This document shows, piece by piece, positions 35,122 through 43,695 of a DNA stretch of 46,905 bases (its first letter is position 1; each line of letters starts with the position of its first letter). The stretch is from Lachnospiraceae bacterium (GTDB lineage: Bacteria > Bacillota > Clostridia > Lachnospirales > Lachnospiraceae), in the NCBI GenBank assembly GCA_021770785.1, contig JAETQH010000033.1, positions 1 through 46,905 of the forward strand. The letters are read 5' to 3'. The notes beneath the pieces are model-generated. The model was given only the letters and a program-made list of their open reading frames with translations, was not told the DNA's origin and searched no databases. The translations under genes were made by a program, and so were the position numbers.

Positions 35122-35352
35122 TCAAGCTCTTGCGCGTCGCGGCTTGCGGTATGTAGTGCTTTTTTCTATCGGCTTTGCACGATGGGTACATTTTGCGATA
35201 TACTCCTGAAGGCCAGCATCTGTAAAGTACACGCAACCATTTTGCACATACTGAACATAGGAAATCAACCCGCTGTTTCGAGCTGCATCTAAAGTCGCAA
35301 TGCTGATCCCCAATAATTTGGCAGCCTCTTTCCGAGAAATCAATTTTTCCAT
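35122..35352 (-). CDS. Excisionase-like HTH protein
   Basis: Basic protein of 76 residues with a MerR/Xis-type winged helix: MEKLISRKEAAKLLGISIATLDAARNSGLI, then YVQNGCVYFTDAGLQEYI, and an Arg/Lys-rich tail (RKPRRARA) that could contact DNA. ATG 35352 follows a purine-rich stretch. Proteins of this kind sit upstream of the integrase on clostridial integrative elements and direct excision. Here the second integrase follows after about 85 bases. Confidence 0.85.
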   Translation of the reverse strand: MEKLISRKEAAKLLGISIATLDAARNSGLISYVQYVQNGCVYFTDAGLQEYIAKCTHRAKPIEKSTTYRKPRRARA

Positions 35353-35908
35353 AGGTATTCCCCCTTTCTGTCAAGGATGTGGTTGTGGCTTTCAAAATCA
35401 CATGAATGCGCTGGCAACCGAAGCTGCCAGCGCATGGTATCTGACTTTGAAAAGAAAGCTGTATCCACATTGCAATCGGCTGTTGCTAACAGTAAATGGG
35501 TACAGCCTTCCTGATCTAATCGGCTATTTTTCGCCACATTTGCCACGCACCCCTGACGATGGGAACACTTCTGGTCTCCGCTGGCGCGGCTGTCATAACT
35601 CCACAGCGTCGTTTTACTCGTGCGCCGCAGGGTTCCTCCCAAGTCTTTAGGAGGCCGTGAGGAAGTATCTTTAAGCCCCCATGCAGTCACCGCACCCCGA
35701 AGTGCCACCTCCAGGTTCCAGGCTTACGTTGATCGCTCAGGACAGCCGATTCATCACCTCCTTGGCTTGTCCTTCTTGGCGGCGCGCCTGATTCGCTAAT
35801 ACATGGGTTATGTACCAGAAATGCCGTCTATTCGGTTGTCAAAGTACGGGAGAACGTAGAGCACTCGTAAGAATGCCTTTCACCTATCGTCCTGAAATCG
35901 CAGAGATG
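35353..35908. other. Non-coding gap with an 11-pair hairpin
   Basis: About 555 bases between the excisionase-like and sigma-like genes. No convincing reading frame. ATGCGCTGGCA (35406-35416) and TGCCAGCGCAT (35425-35435) form an 11-pair hairpin without a T-run. Gaps here on related elements hold regulatory sequence; nothing more specific can be said. Confidence 0.5.
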
Positions 35909-36418
35909 TCAACCCTGTGCCACAAAATATTTTTTTAGTTTGGCAATCGCCACGTTTATAGATTTGGCAACGGCTTGATGGCTTGTCCCTTCCATCTGAC
36001 CGATCTGACGGGTAGAAAGTCCCTGAAAAAGATGAAGCCGAAACCGCCGTTTCTGAACCTCGGTCAATGCGCCCACTGTAAAAAGCTGCTCCAGGGCTTT
36101 CCAGGCATACTTGCGATTCTGTATGTCCACAATTCGTTCTTCCCATTCTTCGTCCAGTGAGCGAGTAGCACAATACACCGTTTCCTCTAGGCCATGAATT
36201 GAAACATCCTTGCGGGTCTGGGCACTCTCTGCCCGATCCTGCTCATAGTAGATTTGATCAGACAGGGCTTTCAGCTCTGCAAAGTCATGTTTCGTTTTGT
36301 CAGGGTTCTCCTTCAGAAAATCCTCCAGTGTGATTTCTATGATTTCATTATGAAAGCGATAAACGATATTAGGGCTATTTTTGTTTATCGCATAGTCGCT
36401 TTTGCGATAATTTTGCAA
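35909..36418 (-). CDS. Sigma-70-like regulator of the integrative element
   Basis: Protein of about 169 residues. The first part (QNYRKSDYAINKNSPNIVYRFHNE, then ITLEDFLKENPDKTK) is typical of small sigma-like proteins on clostridial elements. The last 60 residues form a region-4-type helix-turn-helix (LTEVQKRRFRLHLFQGLSTR, then QIGQMEGTSHQAVAKSINVA). There is no clear region 2, so it may act as a regulator rather than a full sigma factor. TTG 36418 is the likely start because GGAGG lies eight bases before it; the longer frame to 36454 has none. It probably controls element functions such as the excision genes downstream. Confidence 0.75.
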   Translation of the reverse strand: MQNYRKSDYAINKNSPNIVYRFHNEIIEITLEDFLKENPDKTKHDFAELKALSDQIYYEQDRAESAQTRKDVSIHGLEETVYCATRSLDEEWEERIVDIQNRKYAWKALEQLFTVGALTEVQKRRFRLHLFQGLSTRQIGQMEGTSHQAVAKSINVAIAKLKKYFVAQG

Positions 36419-36498
36419 CTCTGTTACCTCCAATTTGTTTTTTGTGGAAAACAAATCGGAGGTGGTGGCCCCCTAATTTTTTGTTCAGGGAGCCTTAA

Positions 36499-36654
36499 AT
36501 GAAAGTAGCCGACCTTGTATCGGGATACAAAAACAGCCGCTTTCTGGATATGAGCATTGAGAAGTCCAACAAGGCAGGCGGCACCAGCAGGCGGGGGGTT
36601 GTCCCCACTCGGGGCAAACTCCCGCACACAAAAATGCCGACCAACGCCCATTGA
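36499..36654 (+). CDS. Possible small hypothetical protein
   Basis: A 51-codon frame on the plus strand: MKVADLVSGYKNSRFLDMSI, then EKSNKAGGTSRRGVVPTRGK. ATG 36499 has GGGAG seven bases upstream. I do not recognise it; it could be the 5' remnant of a longer element gene. The only support is the start region, so this is weak. Confidence 0.3.
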   Translation: MKVADLVSGYKNSRFLDMSIEKSNKAGGTSRRGVVPTRGKLPHTKMPTNAH

Positions 36655-37174
36655 AATTTGTCCATTGAAAGCCGTGTGTCGTTGATATGGGACAAAAAGC
36701 AACTTCTCAATGCTGAGGATTTTCTGATCCATAGCACGGTTACCCCTTGTCCGCTACTATGCGGACGGCACACAGACGGCTGGCATCATCCCCTTTCTTC
36801 CATCAACGTGGCAGTTCTACGCTGCCCCCTTGCTGATAATTTTTAATTGTAAGTTCTAAACATAGGGAGCCTTGACGATTTCTCTCGGAATTTGTCAATA
36901 ACATAAAGAAAGGCGGCCCTTATCCATAAGATAAAGGCCGCTGTATGCGCTTATTATGTATAATTCTGTTTTGCAGTCTCTCATCGGCCTCACCTCACTT
37001 TTCCCCAGGGGATGGGTAGACTGTCACAATAAAAGCTTATCTTAGAGAAATCATCAGGACTTCATCGAGAAATGTAAAATTTCTATTCTTTTCTTCGCAT
37101 TTTAGCTTTTTACAATGACAGAGAATAGCGCCGGGCACAGAGATATAGCCCCTGCATCCAGTGCTTTCTGTGTG
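36655..37174. other. Gap with no supported gene apart from one terminator
   Basis: About 520 bases between the possible small gene and the winged-helix gene. Short frames on both strands lack ribosome binding sites. It contains the terminator at 36903-36941. Confidence 0.45.
36903..36941 (-). terminator. Terminator of the winged-helix gene
   Basis: GCGGCCCTTATC and GATAAAGGCCGC form a 12-base stem with one mismatch and a five-base loop. The minus-strand exit is CTTTCTTTAT. Confidence 0.7.
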
Positions 37175-37600
37175 TTATTTTTCAATTTTATATCCCACCC
37201 GAAAAACGGTCTTGATGTAGGTAGGATGCTTTGGGTCAGTCTCCAGCTTATTCCGTAGGCGCCAGATCGTGTTGTCCACGGTGTTGGTGCCTAATTCATA
37301 GTCCTCACCCCAAGCCGCATTATAGAGCTGCTCTCGGCTAAATACACGTCCAGGCGACTGTGCCATACAATATAGAATGGAAAACTCGCCATAATTCAGA
37401 TGAATTTCCTTTCCTGCTTTTATCACTCTTCTTTGTTCAGGATAAATTTCGACATCCCCAAAAGTCAATACAGTAGTAGGAATAGCATACACAGAATGGA
37501 TTGAATAATCTTTGAGTGCATCTATAATAGTTTGATAAATTGTACCATCTGAATCAGTGAGATGTATGATTAAAATTTGATCCATCTGTGGCTCCTCCAA
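37175..37600 (-). CDS. Stand-alone OmpR-type winged-helix DNA-binding protein
   Basis: Protein of 141 residues with a short N-terminal part (MDQILIIHLTDSDGTIYQTIIDALKDY) instead of a receiver domain. From about residue 45 it has a Trans_reg_C winged helix (TFGDVEIYPEQRRVIKAGKE, GEFSILYCMAQSPGRVFSRE, NTVDNTIWRLRNKL, YIKTVFRVGYKIEK). It lacks a phosphoacceptor Asp, so it is not a normal response regulator. In frame MDQILII at residue 6 is an alternative start. A decayed paralogue lies directly upstream. It probably regulates element or cargo genes; its target is unknown. Confidence 0.8.
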   Translation of the reverse strand: MEEPQMDQILIIHLTDSDGTIYQTIIDALKDYSIHSVYAIPTTVLTFGDVEIYPEQRRVIKAGKEIHLNYGEFSILYCMAQSPGRVFSREQLYNAAWGEDYELGTNTVDNTIWRLRNKLETDPKHPTYIKTVFRVGYKIEK

Positions 37601-37739
37601 GAGTGATTCTGCTTGCGTTCAGAAACTTGTGTATAAGTCTAATCAGCCAAACAGCTACTTAAATACGCCCTTGCCAATTTTTGAGCTGTTTTCGGCAAAC
37701 AAAATCGATCATAATTCCAAGTATCACGAACGATTTGTT

Positions 37740-37984
37740 CCAATGTATGACGATTGCTTTCTTGAAATTCTCTCAAAAATATTAACTCATTCATATTTTC
37801 CATCACCTTGCTTCATCTCCCGACGCTACTCTGAAAATATCCTGATATCATCCAAACCCAGAACGGAAGGCACTAGGTCAGCAGCATCAAGAATTTGTAC
37901 TTTCTTTTTCTATATAACCCCTATGAGGGAACGAAATACGCTTCCGCCCGGGTCAGAAATCCGAATCGCTATAATTTCTTCCAT
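37740..37984 (-). pseudogene. Decayed paralogue of the winged-helix gene
   Basis: From ATG 37984, which follows TTGGAGGTG, the minus strand reads MEEIIAIRISDPGGSVFRSL, then IGVI, stop, KKKVQILDAADLVPSVLGLD, DIRIFSE, stop, RREMKQGDGKYE, stop. This aligns with the first 60 or so residues of the neighbouring winged-helix protein (MDQILIIHLTDSDGTIYQTI to EIYPEQRRVIKAG). Three in-frame stops and loss of the DNA-binding half show it is dead, although the ribosome binding site is intact. Confidence 0.7.
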
Positions 37985-38091
37985 GCTGCTCACCTCCAAT
38001 TGTTCAAAAAGTATTATATTGTGATACCCCGATAACGCAAGGAAAATCTACCCATTCTGGCAAGTAATAGAAATTTTCCTAAAAAACTTTT

Positions 38092-38137
38092 CAAAAGAAA
38101 AGGAGCGAGTAGGAACAGTAATCCACGTTCTCGCTCC
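38092..38137 (-). terminator. Terminator of the redox/ABC cargo operon
   Basis: GGAGCGAG and CTCGCTCC form an eight-pair stem, with GAAC/GTTC pairing possible inside. The minus-strand exit is TTTTCTTTTG, 20 bases after the polyferredoxin stop. Confidence 0.75.
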
Positions 38138-38157
38138 CTGAATCAGTCTTATGCTCC

Positions 38158-39051
38158 TTATGTTTTATTTTTTTTACGCAGAGATCTTGAAAACGCCCAA
38201 TACCCGATAGCGTGAGTGGGACAAATATTCTTGCATTTTCCACACCGAATACACTCTAGACTGTTGGCATTCTTTACCGGATCGCACCCCATCTTGCAGG
38301 CTTTTGCACAAGCACCGCAGTTGACACATTTTTCTGAATCCACGCGGTAGCGCAGAATAGAAACTGAGTTGAACAAGGAATAAATTGCGCCTAAAGGGCA
38401 GATGTACTTACAAAATGGCCGGTAAATCAGTATGGACACCAAAATGGTTACGATTAAAATGATATTTTTCCAAGTATACAGCCATCCTACCGTGGCTCGC
38501 ATTGCATCATTTAGCAGCACCAAGGGAATTCCGCCCTCCAAGGTTCCGACCGGACAAATCAGCTTACAGAACCAAGGGTAACCCTGGCCAATCATATCAG
38601 TGATATACAGCGGAAGAAGAATCACGAACACCAAAAGAATCCCGTATTTCAGCCAGCGCAGCTGACGGTCGCCCTTAAATGTATGGATCTTCAACTTGGA
38701 AGGAAGTGGGATTTTGTTTAGCAGATCCTGGATTAAACCAAATGGACACAGCCACCCACATACGAAGCGGCCCATGAACGTACCGACCAAGATCATAAAA
38801 CCGGCAACATAGAAAGCAAACTTATACTCGTAGCTTCCAATAGTAGCCTGCAAAGCACCAATGGGACAGGCTGCTACAGCGCCAGGACAAGAATAACAGT
38901 TCATGCCCGGTACACAGATATTCTTTATCTTTCCTTGATATATTTTTCCTCGGACAAAGCCGATGAGATAACTATTGGTGATAACCGCCCATAAAACTTG
39001 AAAAAAGTGGCGGAATCGTTCTGATTTCTTTACTTGATTATCCAATTCCAA
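38158..39051 (-). CDS. NapH-like membrane polyferredoxin (4Fe-4S)
   Basis: Integral membrane iron-sulfur protein of 297 residues with about five hydrophobic segments. Cys motifs include MNCYSCPGAVAACPIGAL near the N-terminus, CGWLCPFG, CKLICPVG and CKYICPLG between membrane segments. Two classical 4Fe-4S clusters follow (CVNCGACAKACKMGCDP and CIRCGKCKNICP, about 243-280). The family (NapH, CcoG/RdxA and relatives) passes electrons across or along the membrane. Its TTG start at 39051 lies inside the end of the CxxC peptide gene, a 14-base overlap. Last gene of the operon with the TlpA-like protein and two ABC exporters; a redox step in that pathway is inferred. Confidence 0.85.
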   Translation of the reverse strand: MELDNQVKKSERFRHFFQVLWAVITNSYLIGFVRGKIYQGKIKNICVPGMNCYSCPGAVAACPIGALQATIGSYEYKFAFYVAGFMILVGTFMGRFVCGWLCPFGLIQDLLNKIPLPSKLKIHTFKGDRQLRWLKYGILLVFVILLPLYITDMIGQGYPWFCKLICPVGTLEGGIPLVLLNDAMRATVGWLYTWKNIILIVTILVSILIYRPFCKYICPLGAIYSLFNSVSILRYRVDSEKCVNCGACAKACKMGCDPVKNANSLECIRCGKCKNICPTHAIGYWAFSRSLRKKNKT

Positions 39052-39193
39052 TACACTCCAAACAAATATTGATGGCCTTGCTCATGACGATAGCATGCTC
39101 CTCCCGCCAGATTCCAAGACTCAGAAATATAACACCGATGACTAGCAGCAATACCGTGACCCAGTTGGAATGAAAGATATTTTTTTGCTTCAT
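39038..39193 (-). CDS. CD1871A-type CxxC membrane peptide
   Basis: Short gene of 51 codons, easily missed. The product reads MKQKNIFHSNWVTVLLLVIG, VIFLSLGIWREEHAIVMSKA and INICLECIGIG: a single membrane helix (about 11-28), a charged segment and a C-terminal ICLECIGIG with a CxxC pair. This ending is the hallmark of the family named after C. difficile CD1871A. ATG 39193 follows AAGGAGG. It lies 22 bases after an ABC exporter gene and overlaps the polyferredoxin start. The CxxC pair could bind a metal or take part in thiol exchange with the TlpA-like protein or the polyferredoxin. Confidence 0.8.
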   Translation of the reverse strand: MKQKNIFHSNWVTVLLLVIGVIFLSLGIWREEHAIVMSKAINICLECIGIG

Positions 39194-39215
39194 TGGGTTT
39201 CCTCCTTGATGTCAC

Positions 39216-41012
39216 TCATTCCCTCAACGCTTTTGCAGGGTCTGTTCGCAGTAATTTTGCGTTGGCTATGGCAGTAATAAACCATACCAGAAGGACGGTT
39301 CCGCAAATGCTCCCAGCAAACTGAAGCGGGGCAATATGAACTGGCAGAATCCCTGACAGGGTGGTGAGAAGGAGCGCAAACAATGTGGTTGTCAAGGCGG
39401 AAAGAGACGACAGCAGCAGGCTTTCCCAAAGAAGCATCTTTTGAATCTGTCCACGATGATATCCGAGTGCCATCAGGAGTCCTATTTCACCTGAGCGCAT
39501 ACGAGCCAGTTTCATCAGCAGCATCCCACTGATGGTAAGTGCAATCACAACAATGAAGGCTGATACAAGAATAAACATCGTTTGCAGCTGCATAAAGATC
39601 TCTTTCAAACTTTCCACCTGTTTGGCAGCTGTAATAGGGACGGTTCCCTGCCCTGTAAGCTGAGCAACCACTTCCAGAACTTCGTCAAAGCCGTTGACCT
39701 GATAAGCCACCGATACAGGGGGCCCATCCCCTTCCAAAGTTTCATAGAACTCCCGTTCCGTTTTTGCATCCAGGTAATAGTCATCAAAACTGCCACTGTA
39801 AATGCCGCTGATTTTCAGTTTCCTTGAAAAATTACCACAGGAGAAGACTATTTCTTTTCCAATCAGCATACGAATATCCTGTGCAAACTGTTTGGCAAGG
39901 GATGGCGTAATAGCAATCTCCCCATCTCTTGGCATGACACCGATGTTCATGGACTCGTTGGAAATACTACCAAATTGTTTTGGCGGAACAGAAAGGCTGT
40001 GTCCTCCAAATTCTATTTTGCACTCTGGGACTGGATACTGTACATAGTACTGCTGGATATCCGGAGATTGTTCAAGCAGTGAAAGTACCCCCTCTACCGT
40101 GTCATTTTCCTCCAGTAAAATCTGTCCCCAGGAGAACGCGGTATTTTTTTCCTTAAAGTGATTGATTTTTTCTTCTATTATATTTTGTGAAGAGAATGAC
40201 ATAAGTACCGCGCATACTGCAATCGTTACTGCGAGAGAAATTCCAAAAAATCGCTTAAAATGCGTCTTGAAGTTGTGCGATGCTCTCTTGGACATAGAAA
40301 CGGGCACATCAGGAAGTTTTTTCTTTTGCGTTAAAACTGTAACTGTCTGTTTCTTCGTCTCTTCCCATACTTTGCATTTACCCTCTTCTATGGTGACAAC
40401 TTCATCTGCATAATCACAGATTTTACGGTCATGAGTGATAATCAAGACCGGGCTTTGTTTTGCAATCTCCGAAAGAATTGCCATAATCTCATCCGCGGTT
40501 TTGCGGTCAAGGGCTCCGGTCGGTTCGTCGGCCAGAATCACCTGGGGATTTCCAGCCAACGCCCGCGCAATAGCCACACGTTGCTTTTGCCCACCGGAAA
40601 GGTTTTCTATTTTCTCGTTTGCCTTTTCTTCAATATTAAGACGACGCAACAGAGAGAGAGCCCATTCTCTATTTTTGGCGTTATCCTGACAGGCCAGTTC
40701 AGCGGCTAACAGGATATTTTCTAACACTGTATAGCCTGTGAGCAGATGATACTCCTGAAACACAAAACCGATGGTATGCTTGCGGTACTCGCAAAGATCT
40801 TCATCCGACAGTTCCGAAAGCGCTTGCCCATCCACCAGAATTTTTCCGTTGTATTCTCGATCAAATCCCGCGAGAAGGTTAAACAGCGTACTTTTTCCCG
40901 ATCCGGATGCACCCAACAGGCAGGTAATGCCGTTCTCTCCAAATGTGTAGGAAAATCCATCCAGCACGATTTGATCCCCATATTTTTTTGAAATATTGTT
41001 CAGTTCAATCAT
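39216..41012 (-). CDS. MacB-type ABC transporter, ATPase fused to FtsX permease (second)
   Basis: Fusion of 598 residues. The ATPase domain (1-220) has Walker [12 protein letters not shown], signature [16 protein letters not shown], Walker [13 protein letters not shown] and ITHD. A membrane helix follows at about 255-275, then an extracytoplasmic region to about 470, and three C-terminal helices with the FtsX pattern ([20 protein letters not shown] to DPAKALRE). The topology is that of MacB exporters and Gram-positive peptide or lipoprotein pumps. It overlaps the preceding ABC gene by four bases and probably forms a heterodimer with it. Substrate unknown. Confidence 0.9.
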   Translation of the reverse strand: MIELNNISKKYGDQIVLDGFSYTFGENGITCLLGASGSGKSTLFNLLAGFDREYNGKILVDGQALSELSDEDLCEYRKHTIGFVFQEYHLLTGYTVLENILLAAELACQDNAKNREWALSLLRRLNIEEKANEKIENLSGGQKQRVAIARALAGNPQVILADEPTGALDRKTADEIMAILSEIAKQSPVLIITHDRKICDYADEVVTIEEGKCKVWEETKKQTVTVLTQKKKLPDVPVSMSKRASHNFKTHFKRFFGISLAVTIAVCAVLMSFSSQNIIEEKINHFKEKNTAFSWGQILLEENDTVEGVLSLLEQSPDIQQYYVQYPVPECKIEFGGHSLSVPPKQFGSISNESMNIGVMPRDGEIAITPSLAKQFAQDIRMLIGKEIVFSCGNFSRKLKISGIYSGSFDDYYLDAKTEREFYETLEGDGPPVSVAYQVNGFDEVLEVVAQLTGQGTVPITAAKQVESLKEIFMQLQTMFILVSAFIVVIALTISGMLLMKLARMRSGEIGLLMALGYHRGQIQKMLLWESLLLSSLSALTTTLFALLLTTLSGILPVHIAPLQFAGSICGTVLLVWFITAIANAKLLRTDPAKALRE

Positions 41013-42910
41013 CCGCGTCCTCCTGTTTTAAAGGCAGTTAGGGGATTAACCAAGGTAGAAATAAGGCAAGTCTCTGCAAAGCAGAAGGCAGACACGCCAA
41101 AACTAAGCGCGCATCCCAGCCAGAGGGGGACACTCAGCAATAGCGCCACAATCATGCTTAAAAGTCCGGTAAACAAGAACATTCCCGTGTATTCCACCAG
41201 CGTTAGCAAGACGATACCACTTTTTGTATAGCCACAGAGACGATAGACAGCATACTCCTTCCTGCGCATGAAGCCGCAAACCAAGCAGACGGAAAATGCA
41301 GCCAATACGGAAAGTATAACAATCAAAGCGGAAGAAAGGCCAGTCTGCACCAGAGCAGTTCCCTTTAGTCCCATAATGTCCCGAATCAACTCAGCCTGTC
41401 CCAGCGGCACAATGCCCTTTGCCATCAATTCATCGTAAAGTTCCAAAAAATGCTCGGGAGAATCTGCACGGATAGTGAAACTAAAACTGGGATTTTCTTT
41501 CTCTGCCTGAGCATAAATATCTTTCATAATTGCCAATGACGGAAACAGGGAATCCTCGTGCTCGAACTGCTCAACTTTTCCATCAAATTCAATACCATAA
41601 GAGGTATCTGCTATACCAGAAACCTTAGCAGTAAAGGAAACAGGCATCGCCACCGGTTTACCACTGTCCCAGTTATAGACCGAACCGACAAAGGAAAACT
41701 CTTTTCCGAGAATCTCTTCATTCGTATAGCCCATTTTTTTCACTAAGATTTCAGGCAGAACGATTTCGTTTTTCCTATTATCGGCGATGCGACCGGCAAT
41801 TATCTGATTAAAGTTTGGGGACTGTCCGCTTTCTTCAATAATGAAGTCCTTGCCATCTACAGTAACAACCATATCTTCCATCGGTGCATCCATGATGATA
41901 GCCTCAATACGGCTATCATTTTGGTATTCCTCCAGCAGTCCGCTGATGTCTTGCTCTACGCCTTGTGGAACACCAGGATTTTCCTTCCCTACCTCGCCGC
42001 CACTTGTAAATGAAGGAACAAGCAGAAGATTTAGAACAGAGTTGCCTTGCTTTTCTAAAAGCTCCTGAAACGCTTCACTGCTACTTCCATTTAGCATACC
42101 GCCGAAGTTCACAGCAAGACAGGAAGCAGCAATCGCCATTGCAAGGACGATAGAGAGAAGTTTTCCCATCTGGCGCTTGCCGGCCACTCCGGCCATCCGC
42201 AGAGCAGGGCGCATGGTCAGGCGGAGATTCTCCGTGGAGCGGCTATTTACTTTCGTGGAACCGTCACCTTTGTCCGATCTAATCAGCACGCCTTTATCTA
42301 ACTCAAAAACGGAGCATTTACCTTGAATGAGAGAGATATCGTGTGTCACTACTATGACCGTCCGCTCTTTGGCAATCGACGTCAGCAGTGACCCAATCTC
42401 ATGGGCGGTTTTGGCATCCAATGCAGCAGTAGGCTCATCAGCAATCAGCACCTGAGGATCTTTCATCAGTTCTCTGGCAATGGCTACGCGCTGCTTCTGT
42501 CCGCCTGACAGTGTGCGAACCTTCTGATCAGCCAGTTTTTCAATCCCCAACTTTTTTAAGAGCATACTCAGACGCTTTTCGCTATCCTTTCGGCTCAGAT
42601 AGGACGGAACCAGAATGTTTTCCCGAACAGTTAGTTCGTTCATCAAGTGGAACCCCTGGGTAATAAAGCCAAGTTCCGTTGCATAGAACTGTGAGCGATC
42701 CTGGTCAGAAAGTTCTTTAAGATTTCTGCCACAATAAAACGCTTCGCCTTCATACTGTCTATCCATGGAAGAAAGAATGCGGAGCAATGTTGTTTTTCCG
42801 CTGCCGGATGCGCCGATGATGTAGTTCATCCCTCCGGTAATGGAGAGTGACACATTTTTCAGAGCTGCTTCGGCTCCGAATGTTTTGGTAATATTTTTTA
42901 ATTCAAACAT
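41009..42910 (-). CDS. MacB-type ABC transporter, ATPase fused to FtsX permease (first)
   Basis: Fusion of 633 residues. The ATPase has Walker A IIGASGSGKTT, signature [16 protein letters not shown] and Walker B VLIADEPTAALD. The first membrane helix is at about 255-275 (LLSIVLAMAIAASCLAVNFGG), then an extracytoplasmic domain to about 500 and three C-terminal helices, with FMRRKEYAVYRLCGYTKSGI in the FtsX position. It resembles the next gene in architecture but differs much in sequence, so the two look like partners rather than a fresh duplication. It lies three bases after the TlpA-like gene. Export of a peptide, lipid or lipoprotein is likely; no substrate gene is seen. Confidence 0.9.
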   Translation of the reverse strand: MFELKNITKTFGAEAALKNVSLSITGGMNYIIGASGSGKTTLLRILSSMDRQYEGEAFYCGRNLKELSDQDRSQFYATELGFITQGFHLMNELTVRENILVPSYLSRKDSEKRLSMLLKKLGIEKLADQKVRTLSGGQKQRVAIARELMKDPQVLIADEPTAALDAKTAHEIGSLLTSIAKERTVIVVTHDISLIQGKCSVFELDKGVLIRSDKGDGSTKVNSRSTENLRLTMRPALRMAGVAGKRQMGKLLSIVLAMAIAASCLAVNFGGMLNGSSSEAFQELLEKQGNSVLNLLLVPSFTSGGEVGKENPGVPQGVEQDISGLLEEYQNDSRIEAIIMDAPMEDMVVTVDGKDFIIEESGQSPNFNQIIAGRIADNRKNEIVLPEILVKKMGYTNEEILGKEFSFVGSVYNWDSGKPVAMPVSFTAKVSGIADTSYGIEFDGKVEQFEHEDSLFPSLAIMKDIYAQAEKENPSFSFTIRADSPEHFLELYDELMAKGIVPLGQAELIRDIMGLKGTALVQTGLSSALIVILSVLAAFSVCLVCGFMRRKEYAVYRLCGYTKSGIVLLTLVEYTGMFLFTGLLSMIVALLLSVPLWLGCALSFGVSAFCFAETCLISTLVNPLTAFKTGGRG

Positions 42911-42913
42911 GGG

Positions 42914-43540
42914 TTATTCCTCGTTCCCTTTCTGAGTACTCTTCTCAATTTCGTTCTTCATTGTGACACGCCAGTGATTCTTGGGCATTGCACCAACATA
43001 AGGCTCACTGACCACATTTCCTTCGCTGTCTACAAAGAAACTTTCCGGAAATGCCTGAATACCCTTCAAACGACCTTCCAGAAGCACGCTGTCCGGAATC
43101 AGGGTAGGATACTCTACTCCTGCGGTTTTAATGATTTCCTTTGCTTTTTTCAGGCTGTCCTCATTGATCTCATTGGTATTTCCAACATCCATGCAAACAC
43201 TGATGATGTTGAAGCGAACACCGTCATCCTGAAATTCCTTTCTCAGTTCATTCAAGATAGGCATTTCCTCAATGCAATAGCTGCAAGTAGTTGTCCAAAG
43301 ATTAACCATGGTCAAATCGTAATCTGCAAAAATATCTTTAGAAACAGCATTGCCATCACAATCCTGTGCGGAGAAATCGCCCAAAGGAACAGGCGCAGCC
43401 CCGTTCTGTTCTGATGTGGAGGACCCCTGCTGCGCCTCAGCGGCGGTGGTTGAAGCCCCTCCGTTTGTGTCGGACTTTCCACAAGAGGCTAAGCTAAGTG
43501 CCATCACCAGCATCAAAAATACTAAAATCATTTTCTTCAT
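42914..43540 (-). CDS. TlpA/ResA-like thioredoxin lipoprotein
   Basis: Extracytoplasmic thiol-disulfide protein of about 208 residues. A lipoprotein signal (MKKMILVFLMLVMALSLASC, lipobox LASC) is followed by a Ser/Gly/Gln-rich linker, then a thioredoxin fold: FSAQDCDGNAVSKDIFADYD, VNLWTTTCSYCIEEMPILNE with the CSYC active pair near residue 90, and FPESFFVDSEGNVV with the cis-Pro region. I use ATG 43540 (MKKMILV), which follows AAGGATGG; an in-frame ATG at 43552 lies within that sequence. First gene of the cargo operon. It may keep cysteines of a secreted partner reduced or take electrons from the polyferredoxin. Confidence 0.88.
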   Translation of the reverse strand: MKKMILVFLMLVMALSLASCGKSDTNGGASTTAAEAQQGSSTSEQNGAAPVPLGDFSAQDCDGNAVSKDIFADYDLTMVNLWTTTCSYCIEEMPILNELRKEFQDDGVRFNIISVCMDVGNTNEINEDSLKKAKEIIKTAGVEYPTLIPDSVLLEGRLKGIQAFPESFFVDSEGNVVSEPYVGAMPKNHWRVTMKNEIEKSTQKGNEE

Positions 43541-43601
43541 CTTAAATACCATCCTTTCTTTGTTGTAGTAGTTACATTACATAAGGAGTATAGCGCGGCT
43601 G

Positions 43602-43619
43602 ATATAAAATCCATATAAA
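43602..43619 (-). promoter_or_regulatory. Direct-repeat operator at the cargo-operon promoter
   Basis: On the minus strand TTTATAT occurs twice with an 11-base period (TTTATATGGATTTTATAT), overlapping the -35 region of a promoter whose -10 is TATACT about 15 bases downstream. Direct repeats one helical turn apart suit an OmpR-type regulator such as the one encoded upstream. Confidence 0.5.
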
Positions 43620-43620
43620 G

Positions 43621-43651
43621 AGGACACCGGAAGAAATTCTTCCGGCGTCCT
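43621..43651 (-). terminator. Terminator of the two-component genes
   Basis: AGGAC-A-CCGGAAGAA and TTCTTCCGG-C-GTCCT form a stem of about 14 pairs with one mismatch and a very small loop. The minus-strand exit is CTTTATATG, with a short T-run. It separates the kinase gene from the TlpA-like gene. Confidence 0.65.
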
Positions 43652-43695
43652 GTCTCATTAGATATTTCCTTTGTAGTGCAATTCTATCCTTTTCT

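Noticed and set aside
36424..36773. Two overlapping minus-strand frames of 92-102 codons
   Set aside because: No start signals, no domains, and they overlap each other; one also runs across the likely start of the sigma-like gene region.
37629..38024. 131-codon plus-strand frame
   Set aside because: It lies antisense to the decayed winged-helix copy and has no ribosome binding site; the minus-strand similarity explains the sequence.
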